DNA of 12,792 nucleotides from WGAL01 sp964570865 (lineage in GTDB: Bacteria; Bacteroidota; Ignavibacteria; Ignavibacteriales; Melioribacteraceae): contig CAZMZM010000062.1 of NCBI GenBank assembly GCA_964570865.1, positions 1-12,792 on the forward strand. Reading direction: 5' to 3'. Made by a program: the position numbers and the translations under genes. Under the pieces are notes generated by a model, which saw nothing but the letters and a program-made list of their open reading frames with translations, was not told the origin of the DNA and did no database searches. Below are positions 7,689-12,792 of this stretch, piece after piece. Each line of letters opens with the position of its first letter. Positions within the stretch are counted from its first letter, which is position 1.

Positions 7689-8924
7689 ATGATATTTCTA
7701 TTAGCATGGAAAAATATTTGGAGGAACAAACTCCGCAGTTCAATTATTATTTCGGCAATTACGCTCGGATTAGTAGGTGGAATTTTTAGTCTTGCTTTTT
7801 CCAATGGAATGTTGGTGCAGATGATTAATGCATCGATAGAGAGCGAAACCGCGGATTTACAAATTCACAACAAAGATTTTAAGATAAATTTTGATTTAGT
7901 GAAATCGATTCCCGATGCGGAAATTTTAACCGATAAGATTAATAAAATTGCAGATGTTAAATCGATTTCCAGTCGTGTGGTTATATCGGGAATGGCAAAC
8001 AGCGCTTCGAACGGTTTGGGAGTAATGATAACGGGCGTAAATCCTGTTAATGAGAAAAACGTTTCCGATATTCACGCGAAAATAATTAAGGGCAAATATT
8101 TTAGTTCCAAACGTAATTCGGCTGTTGTGGGAAGTATGCTGCTTAAAAAACTGAACTTAAAATTACATTCAAAAATTATTCTTACGTTTCAGGACATGAA
8201 AGGGGAGATTACGACCGCCGCTTTCAGAATCGCGGGAATTTATCAAACAAACAATTCCCGGTTCGATCAAAGTACGGTTTTTGTTAATCAAGCCGATTTA
8301 AGACGAGAAGCTTCTTTATCGGGCGGGTACATTAATGAAATTGCGATCCGCATTAAAGCGGAAGATAATATTAATCGGATTAAGGATAAAATTACCGAAT
8401 TGATTACAAAATCATCGAAAGATGATAACCTTGAAGTAGAGACTTGGAACGAACTGAAACCGAGTTTGAAAATAATGCAGAGTTACACCGATCAATTCAC
8501 TTTTATCTTTATTCTGATAATCTTAATTGCACTCAGTTTTGGCGTAATTAATACTATGCTGATGGCAATTATGGAGCGAACTCATGAAATCGGAATGCTT
8601 CTTGCAATCGGTATGCGGCGTTCCAAAGTTTTTTTGATGATAATGTATGAAACTGTAATGTTATCGCTTGTAGGAGCTGTACTGGGTGTAATTCTCTCCT
8701 TTATTCTTAATCTTATCACTGGGCACACGGGAATTGATTTGTCCGTATTCTCAGACGGATTTAGAGCTTACGGATATAACCCGATTGTAATTCCGCAGAT
8801 GGAGTCCGGTTTTTATTATATGATTTTATTGATGGTTCTCTTTGTTTCTGTTCTGGCGGCTATTTATCCGGCGGCAAAAGCCATTAAATTAAAACCGGCT
8901 GTTGCGATAAGGCACATTGCTTAA
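7689..8924 (+). CDS. ABC transporter permease, FtsX/MacB/LolE type (second)
   Basis: Inner-membrane protein of 411 residues, paralogous to the gene before it. It begins with LAWKNIWRNKLRSS (5-18) and TM1 (about 19-39). A periplasmic domain (about 40-265) has the MacB-PCD look, with an ITGVNP segment (114-119) and a KGKYFS segment (134-139). Three C-terminal helices follow (about 269-294, 314-342 and 375-396). The coupling segment MERTHEIGMLLAIGMRRSKV (295-314) is the standard family motif. The last periplasmic loop is long and aromatic (DGFRAYGYNPIVIPQ, 356-370), and the first permease has a similar extended loop (EEYGADPFLPFAF), suggesting a shared subfamily feature. The one-base gap upstream points to translational coupling. 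A dedicated lipoprotein-release role cannot be excluded, but TetR control and the linked barrel favour a specialised exporter. Confidence 0.92.
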   Translation: MIFLLAWKNIWRNKLRSSIIISAITLGLVGGIFSLAFSNGMLVQMINASIESETADLQIHNKDFKINFDLVKSIPDAEILTDKINKIADVKSISSRVVISGMANSASNGLGVMITGVNPVNEKNVSDIHAKIIKGKYFSSKRNSAVVGSMLLKKLNLKLHSKIILTFQDMKGEITTAAFRIAGIYQTNNSRFDQSTVFVNQADLRREASLSGGYINEIAIRIKAEDNINRIKDKITELITKSSKDDNLEVETWNELKPSLKIMQSYTDQFTFIFILIILIALSFGVINTMLMAIMERTHEIGMLLAIGMRRSKVFLMIMYETVMLSLVGAVLGVILSFILNLITGHTGIDLSVFSDGFRAYGYNPIVIPQMESGFYYMILLMVLFVSVLAAIYPAAKAIKLKPAVAIRHIA

Positions 8925-8944
8925 ATAAATTTTGAAGGTTTATT

Positions 8945-9625
8945 ATGAAAGTGATTGAAATTAAAAATCTTGAAAAAGTCTATAATGAAACATCAATTCC
9001 TGTTTACGCGGTAAATGGAATCGATTTGTCATTTGAAAGAGGAGAGTTTTCCGCCATAGTCGGACCCTCGGGATGCGGCAAAACAACTTTGCTTAATTTA
9101 ATCGGAGGATTGGATTACCCGACAAAAGGGGAAATCGTAATCGGAAAAACGGTAATTAATAATCTGAAGGAAAAGGACTTAATAGATTTTCGTTTGAATA
9201 ATATCGGCTTCGTTTTTCAGGATTACAACTTAATTCCGGTTTTAACCGCCGAAGAAAATATAGAATTTATTTTGGAATTGCAGGGCTGGGATAAGAAGAA
9301 AATTAAGGATCGCTCCTCGGAATTGCTTGAAGCCGTAGGCCTTTACAACAGAAGAAACAACAAGCCTTCTGAACTTTCCGGCGGTCAGCAGCAGCGTGTT
9401 GCGGTTGCAAGGGCGTTAGCGCCGAAACCGGAATTTGTTTTGGCAGATGAACCGACCGCCAATTTGGACAGCAAATCAACGGAAAATCTTTTGCAAATAA
9501 TGGAAAACCTTAACAGTAAAGAAAATGTTACATTTATATTTGCTACTCATGATAATCGTGTTATGAAGCGCGCACATCGGATGATTACTTTGGAAGACGG
9601 AAAAATTGTTAACGGGGAAACGTAA
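8945..9625 (+). CDS. ABC transporter ATP-binding protein, LolD/MacB type
   Basis: Cytoplasmic motor subunit of 226 residues, the normal length for a stand-alone LolD/FtsE/MacB-type ATPase. All functional motifs are intact: Walker A GPSGCGKTT (40-48), Q-loop Gln92 in FVFQDYNLIP, the signature LSGGQQQR (144-151), Walker B FVLADEP with catalytic Glu169, the D-loop ANLD (172-175) and H-loop His202 in FATHDNR. The YNLIPVLTAEENI stretch after the Q-loop is typical of the group that drives FtsX-like permeases. GAAGG (8934-8938) lies six bases before the ATG and supports the start. It most likely powers the two permeases just upstream, as no other permease is nearby. It ends 20 bases before the barrel gene. 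Confidence 0.95.
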   Translation: MKVIEIKNLEKVYNETSIPVYAVNGIDLSFERGEFSAIVGPSGCGKTTLLNLIGGLDYPTKGEIVIGKTVINNLKEKDLIDFRLNNIGFVFQDYNLIPVLTAEENIEFILELQGWDKKKIKDRSSELLEAVGLYNRRNNKPSELSGGQQQRVAVARALAPKPEFVLADEPTANLDSKSTENLLQIMENLNSKENVTFIFATHDNRVMKRAHRMITLEDGKIVNGET

Positions 9626-9645
9626 CTGAAAATTTTAGTGATTTT

Positions 9646-10791
9646 ATGATGAAAAATTTTATCAGAATATTTTTAATTAATTTTTTTGTAGCAGGTGCTT
9701 TGTTTGCGCAAGGCTTTCGGTTTTCGGGTTACATGGAAGATGTAAATTCATTTTGGGTGATGAAGAATAATCCGAAATGGGCTTTGGACGGTACCGTAAC
9801 AAACAGAATTAATTTGGAATACGACATAAGCAGTCTTTCATTGCATGCCGGATTAAGAAATATTTTTGAGTATGGAGATTTTGTCGGTTTAATCCCGAAT
9901 TACAACAATTTTGTTACTGAAGATAAAGGATATTTTAATCTTACTAAAAGTATTTCTTCCGAAACTTCATATCTTGTCTATTCAAATATTGACAGGCTTT
10001 ATCTTGATTACTCGGGTGAAAATTTTGATTTTACACTCGGCAGGCAGCGGGTAAATGTTGCCGAAAATCTTGTTTGGAATCCCAACGATATATTTAACGC
10101 ATATAACTATTATAATTTTACTTACGTTGAACGTCCCGGAAGCGATGCCGCTAAGTTTGAGTATTTTTTCTCGGATGTATCCTCATTGCAGACTGTTGCA
10201 AAAGTAAATTCCGAAAAAAAAGTTACTGCTGCCGGTATTCTAAAAATTAATTCGTATGGTTACGATTTTCAGTTATTGGGCGGAGTAATGCCGGATGATT
10301 ACGTTGTCGGAGCGGGATGGTCGGGTGATATTTCGGATGCGGGATTTAGCGGTGAAATCACTTATTTTAAGAGTAAAGAGGAAAGTGCTTTGGAGAAGGA
10401 GAGGATTCTCGCAGCTATTGAGCTTAATTACACATTTGAGAGCGGTTTATTTACGGATTTTTCACTTCTTTTCAATAACAGAGGAACAACCGGAAACGCA
10501 GGGATTAACAACGCAATTTTTAGAGAGGACTTAAACGTTAAGTATCTAACTCCGGCGAGAAGTTCACTATTTGCACAGGCTGCATATCCAATCTCTCCGC
10601 TGATAAAAGGAACAATTTCCACCATCATTAATCCCAATGATAAATCGGCCTATTGGGGAACTATGCTAAAGATTTCATTGACCGAAAATATTGATTTTAA
10701 TCTTGCCGGGCAGTTCTTTTCAGGTAAAACGGGAAGTGAGTTTGGGGGAATAGGGAGTTTTGTATTTAGTCAAATTAAGTGGAACTTCTAA
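9646..10791 (+). CDS. Outer-membrane beta-barrel protein, unassigned family
   Basis: Protein of 381 residues with a signal peptide (about 1-21, likely cut after LFA, before QGF). The mature part has alternating polar and hydrophobic stretches, many Tyr, Phe, Asn and Gly residues, and a C-terminal IKWNF ending in Phe, as expected for an outer-membrane barrel. Recognisable segments are LGRQRVN (131-137), WNPNDIFNAYN (144-154) and ERPGSDAAKFEYF (162-174). They recall the DUF1302/alginate-export-like barrels, in which a GRQ...NPxDxFNP pattern is common. I am not certain of the family. A second ATG follows directly (9649), so the start could be one codon later. No Shine-Dalgarno sequence is seen. 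As last gene of the operon, it probably provides the outer-membrane exit or docking site for the ABC/LolA-like system. A passive porin that is merely co-transcribed is the alternative. Confidence 0.8.
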   Translation: MMKNFIRIFLINFFVAGALFAQGFRFSGYMEDVNSFWVMKNNPKWALDGTVTNRINLEYDISSLSLHAGLRNIFEYGDFVGLIPNYNNFVTEDKGYFNLTKSISSETSYLVYSNIDRLYLDYSGENFDFTLGRQRVNVAENLVWNPNDIFNAYNYYNFTYVERPGSDAAKFEYFFSDVSSLQTVAKVNSEKKVTAAGILKINSYGYDFQLLGGVMPDDYVVGAGWSGDISDAGFSGEITYFKSKEESALEKERILAAIELNYTFESGLFTDFSLLFNNRGTTGNAGINNAIFREDLNVKYLTPARSSLFAQAAYPISPLIKGTISTIINPNDKSAYWGTMLKISLTENIDFNLAGQFFSGKTGSEFGGIGSFVFSQIKWNF

Positions 10792-10804
10792 TAAAGTCCC
10801 ACTT
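10777..10804 (+). terminator. Intrinsic terminator of the ABC operon
   Basis: An 11-base stem with one mismatch pairs 10777-10787 (AAGTGGAACTT) with 10794-10804 (AAGTCCCACTT) around a 6-base loop, followed by TTCTATTTTC. The left arm is inside the last codons of the barrel gene, and its TAA stop is in the loop. The T-rich side lies to the right, so it should end the operon before the convergent Rrf2 gene. Confidence 0.65.
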
Positions 10805-10813
10805 TTCTATTTT

Positions 10814-11266
10814 CTAACTTTTGTGGTGGGCAATCATTACTTCGTTTCTTGCTAACATTTCATCATATTCCTGTGCAACTTCTCCAACCGTTTTGCTGCT
10901 CACCAAGTTGTAGATTTTATCTCTAAGATCATTCCATTCCTCGTGCAGCGGGCAAGGGTTTTCGTCGGAGCACTCTTTTAATCCTGTGATGCAAGTTAAA
11001 GTTATTACGGGACCTTCAATTCTTTCAACGATTTCTAAAATGGAGCTGTCAAGAGCAAGTTGTGAAATTCTAAATCCACCGCCTCTACCTTTAAAAGAAT
11101 CTACAAAACCATATTTTGCCATTCTCTGTAAGATTTTAGCAAGATAATGTGAAGGAATATCTTCAGCTTTTGCGATTTCAGCTGACATTGCAAGTTTATC
11201 TTTGGGGTAACGTGCAAGATATAAAATTGCACGAATAGCATATTCGCCGGTTTTTGAGTAAATCAT
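10814..11266 (-). CDS. Rrf2-family transcriptional regulator with putative Fe-S cluster site
   Basis: DNA-binding regulator of 150 residues. The winged-helix domain shows KTGEYAIRAILYLA (5-18), then the recognition region IPSHYLAKILQRMAKYGFV (37-55) and the wing SFKGRGGGFRIS (57-68). Three cysteines follow at 92, 99 and 105 in a TCITGLKECSDENPCPLH segment, the position where IscR, NsrR and relatives bind an Fe-S cluster. The spacing here is C-x6-C-x5-C, compared with C-x5-C-x5-C in E. coli IscR. It may therefore sense iron-sulfur status, oxygen or nitric oxide; which one cannot be told. AAGGGA (11271-11276, read on the minus strand) is a good ribosome-binding site. No isc, suf or nitric-oxide genes are in the window, so the target is unknown, though autoregulation is plausible. 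It converges on the barrel gene. Confidence 0.92.
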   Translation of the reverse strand: MIYSKTGEYAIRAILYLARYPKDKLAMSAEIAKAEDIPSHYLAKILQRMAKYGFVDSFKGRGGGFRISQLALDSSILEIVERIEGPVITLTCITGLKECSDENPCPLHEEWNDLRDKIYNLVSSKTVGEVAQEYDEMLARNEVMIAHHKS

Positions 11267-11293
11267 ATTTTCCCTTAACTTAAAGAATTAAAC

Positions 11294-11313
11294 AAAAGAT
11301 GTAAAAGTCTTTT
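11294..11313. promoter_or_regulatory. Candidate operator upstream of the Rrf2 gene
   Basis: AAAAGA and TCTTTT arms are separated by 8 bases in the 81-base gap before the regulator. The site lies just downstream of the proposed -10, where binding would block its own transcription. The flank reads AAGATGT, which resembles the start of a known NsrR half-site, but the rest does not match, and AT-rich DNA makes such arms cheap. Confidence 0.35.
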
Positions 11314-11315
11314 AT

Positions 11316-11345
11316 AAGATAATAAAAAAGGGATGTATCTGTCAA
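11316..11345 (-). promoter_or_regulatory. Candidate promoter of the Rrf2 gene
   Basis: On the minus strand a perfect TTGACA (11340-11345) is followed after 18 bases by TATCTT (11316-11321), which matches four of six bases of the TATAAT -10 hexamer. It begins just after the yigZ-like stop codon. If real, the regulator has its own promoter. The -10 match is only moderate. Confidence 0.4.
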
Positions 11346-11347
11346 GT

Positions 11348-11962
11348 TTATCCGTTAAAAAAAGTAGCTTTATCTTTATCTACTCTGATTGTACCGTTTG
11401 AAACTGCAGATAATTCATTTTTAAAAGATTCAAATTTATCAGACTCTACTAAAACTATTATTTTAGGCAATTCTTCAAACAGATTCTCCTTAATTACAGC
11501 TTCATACTTACTCAAAAAATGATGAATATTTTTTGTTTGTTCGTAAGGATAAGTAATTATTAATTTATTGTATTCCTTCATTTCGATTTTTTCCGCCGTT
11601 TCCAAAGTTTCAAAACCGGAGCGATAATAAGCTTTTCCCAACGGTCCGACTCCAAGTTTTTTACCTCCGAAATATCTGACTGAAATAATAATTACATTTG
11701 TAAGATTGAAATGATTAATCGCGTTCAGCAATCTTTTTCCCGCAGTTCCGGAAGGTTCTCCGTCATCGGAATATTTTTCACCTTCTCCATAAATTTTATA
11801 TGCAAAACAATGATGAGTTGCATCGTAATATTCTTTTTTTACGGCGGATAATATCTCGCCGGCTTCTTCAATATTTTTTATCGGAAAAGCCTTGCCGATA
11901 AAAAGCGACTCTTTTTCTTTAAATTTTGTCTCAACGGTTTTTTTTATTGTTATTATTTTCAT
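11348..11962 (-). CDS. YigZ/IMPACT-family protein
   Basis: Cytoplasmic protein of 204 residues, the usual length for bacterial YigZ. The N-terminal Impact (UPF0029) domain spans about 18-125. Its signature is plain: DATHHCFAY (47-55), SDDGEPSGTAGKR (65-77) and VRYFGGKKLGVGPLGKAY (95-112). The C-terminal part (about 130-200) fits the small DUF1949 ferredoxin-like domain. The eukaryotic relative IMPACT acts in translational control through GCN1; the bacterial role is not settled, so no reaction is assigned. No Shine-Dalgarno sequence precedes the ATG. The gene is divergent from purN and co-directional with the Rrf2 gene, 81 bases upstream of it. Nothing in the context suggests a shared function with either. 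Confidence 0.95.
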   Translation of the reverse strand: MKIITIKKTVETKFKEKESLFIGKAFPIKNIEEAGEILSAVKKEYYDATHHCFAYKIYGEGEKYSDDGEPSGTAGKRLLNAINHFNLTNVIIISVRYFGGKKLGVGPLGKAYYRSGFETLETAEKIEMKEYNKLIITYPYEQTKNIHHFLSKYEAVIKENLFEELPKIIVLVESDKFESFKNELSAVSNGTIRVDKDKATFFNG

Positions 11963-11965
11963 AAA

Positions 11966-11982
11966 TTATTAAAATTTAATAA
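11966..11982. repeat. AT-only 17-base palindrome between yigZ-like gene and purN
   Basis: TTATTAAAATTTAATAA has perfect 8-base arms around one central base. It lies three bases upstream of the yigZ-like ATG, within the divergent gap. It could be an operator or a start-site hairpin, or it could be chance in AT-rich DNA. Confidence 0.35.
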
Positions 11983-12053
11983 AATAGAGTGATATTCAAA
12001 TTGAATTTGTTCTTCTATTTCTATATTTTTCATCACTTAAAATTAATGATTTT

Positions 12054-12677
12054 ATGATAAATCTTGCAGTTTTTGTTTCGGGACGAGGTTCGAATCTCAG
12101 AGCATTGGTTAATCGGTTCAAACAGATTGAAAATGCTCCCCGGATCAAGTATGTTATCAGCGATAAAAGTAATTGTCCGGCTTTAGAATTTGCTGAAGAG
12201 AATGGGATAGAAACTTTATCCGTTTCATCTAAAAGTTCACATAAACATATTTTATATGATGAACTTGTTCAAATCTTAAATGATAATGAAATTAGTTTGA
12301 TTGTGCTTGCAGGCTTTCTGAAGAAAATCCCTGATAGTTTCATTGATAATTTTAAAGGAAAAATTGTTAATATTCATCCTGCTCTTTTGCCGAAATTCGG
12401 TGGGAAAGGAATGTACGGCATGAATGTTCACAGAGCCGTATTTGAAAGCAAATCGGAGTTTAGCGGAGCAACGGTTCATTATGTTGATAAAATTTATGAT
12501 CACGGAGAAATCATCGAGCAAATTTCAGTTCCGGTTGGCGGCATGAAATCGCCCCGAGAAATTGCAGATGCCGTTTTGGAAGTCGAGCATGATTTGTTGC
12601 CCAAAGCCGTTTTGAAAGTTGCTGAAAAATTTATCAAAAAAAGGAAATCAATTGAAGAAAAGATTTGCACTAATTAG
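12054..12677 (+). CDS. purN: Phosphoribosylglycinamide formyltransferase (GAR transformylase)
   Basis: Cytoplasmic enzyme of de novo purine synthesis, 207 residues. It transfers a formyl group from 10-formyltetrahydrofolate to glycinamide ribonucleotide. The phosphate-binding loop is SGRGSN (9-14), and the folate site is in LAGFLKKIP (85-93). The catalytic triad known from E. coli (Asn106, His108, Asp144) maps to Asn107, His109 in VNIHPALLPKFGGKG (106-119) and Asp149 in VDKIYDHGEII (144-154). Length is normal. No clear Shine-Dalgarno sequence lies before the ATG. A weak TTG (12001-12003) and TATATTTT (12022-12029) pair, 18 bases apart, could be its promoter. The gene runs into purH, which starts inside its last codons, so the two purine enzymes are co-translated. 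Confidence 0.97.
   Translation: MINLAVFVSGRGSNLRALVNRFKQIENAPRIKYVISDKSNCPALEFAEENGIETLSVSSKSSHKHILYDELVQILNDNEISLIVLAGFLKKIPDSFIDNFKGKIVNIHPALLPKFGGKGMYGMNVHRAVFESKSEFSGATVHYVDKIYDHGEIIEQISVPVGGMKSPREIADAVLEVEHDLLPKAVLKVAEKFIKKRKSIEEKICTN
12641..12645 (+). promoter_or_regulatory. Ribosome-binding site deciding the purH TTG start
   Basis: AAGGA within the purN coding sequence lies six bases before the TTG at 12652. This spacing singles out the TTG as the purH start, since no ATG stands between it and the conserved ISVSDKSG segment. Confidence 0.65.
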
Positions 12678-12792
12678 CGTTTCGGATAAAAGCGGAGTTG
12701 TTGAACTTGCTTCCGGTTTGGTAAAGAATAATTTCCTGATTATTTCCACAGGGGGAACCGCTAAGCACCTTAACGCCAACGGGATTGAAACG
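12652..12792 (+). CDS. purH: Bifunctional AICAR transformylase/IMP cyclohydrolase, N-terminal part
   Basis: Partial gene: 47 codons are present, and it continues past the window end. The translation begins MKKRFALISVSDKSG and includes ISTGGTAKHL (31-40). These are the hallmark of the IMP cyclohydrolase (MGS-like) domain at the front of PurH, which performs the last two steps to IMP. The start is TTG; no ATG is available before the conserved region. It overlaps the end of purN by 26 bases in another frame. The purN-purH order is common, and here the enzymes of steps 3 and 9-10 of the pathway would be made from one transcript. The transformylase domain lies outside the window, so its integrity is unknown. 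Confidence 0.93.
   Translation, partial: MKKRFALISVSDKSGVVELASGLVKNNFLIISTGGTAKHLNANGIET

Noticed and set aside
5730..9625. Calling the operon the general lipoprotein pathway (lolA, lolC, lolE, lolD)
   Set aside because: The subunits have those folds, but a dedicated repressor and a linked barrel point to a specialised system, and the carrier is closer to the wider LolA-like family than to LolA itself. Gene symbols were withheld.
9626..9665. Imperfect inverted repeat (CTGAAAATTTT / AAAATTTTATCAG) around the barrel gene start
   Set aside because: The arms are nearly all A/T with a two-base bulge and a 16-base loop, so the structure would be weak; not enough to call a regulatory hairpin.

Overview
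The window is AT-rich, gene-dense bacterial chromosome. It contains 12 complete genes and the start of a thirteenth (purH), with no intergenic gap above about 120 bases. Several features suggest the Bacteroidota/Ignavibacteria (FCB) side of the bacterial tree: A-rich leaders with weak or no Shine-Dalgarno sequence before many genes, a TAnnTTTG-type promoter element upstream of the transport operon, and the style of LeuS, SerS and the outer-membrane proteins. This placement is an inference from style and was not confirmed by any search.

Bases 1-5010 are housekeeping. leuS and serS are 8 bases apart, and fbp (class I fructose-1,6-bisphosphatase) follows 43 bases later. A hairpin terminator and a small heptamer repeat lie after fbp.

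Bases 5046-10804 are the most interesting part. A TetR-family repressor is divergent from a tight five-gene operon: a secreted LolA-like protein, two paralogous FtsX/MacB/LolE-type permeases, a LolD/MacB-type ATPase and an outer-membrane beta-barrel. An 18-base near-palindrome (TGACT...AGTCA) lies between repressor and operon. It overlaps a good TAnnTTTG -7 element, so it looks like the repressor's operator. Together the genes could form a path from inner membrane through periplasm to outer membrane for a lipid-like or hydrophobic substrate, switched on when the repressor binds a ligand. The layout resembles the known RND(MMPL)/DUF1329/DUF1302 clusters, but with an ABC motor in place of the RND pump. 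The substrate is unknown.

Bases 10814-12792 hold an Rrf2-family regulator with three cysteines suited to an Fe-S cluster and a YigZ/IMPACT-family protein, both on the minus strand. Divergent from these is purN, which overlaps the start of purH. purH begins at a TTG codon inside purN and runs off the window end. No tRNA, rRNA, CRISPR array, insertion sequence or phage gene was seen.
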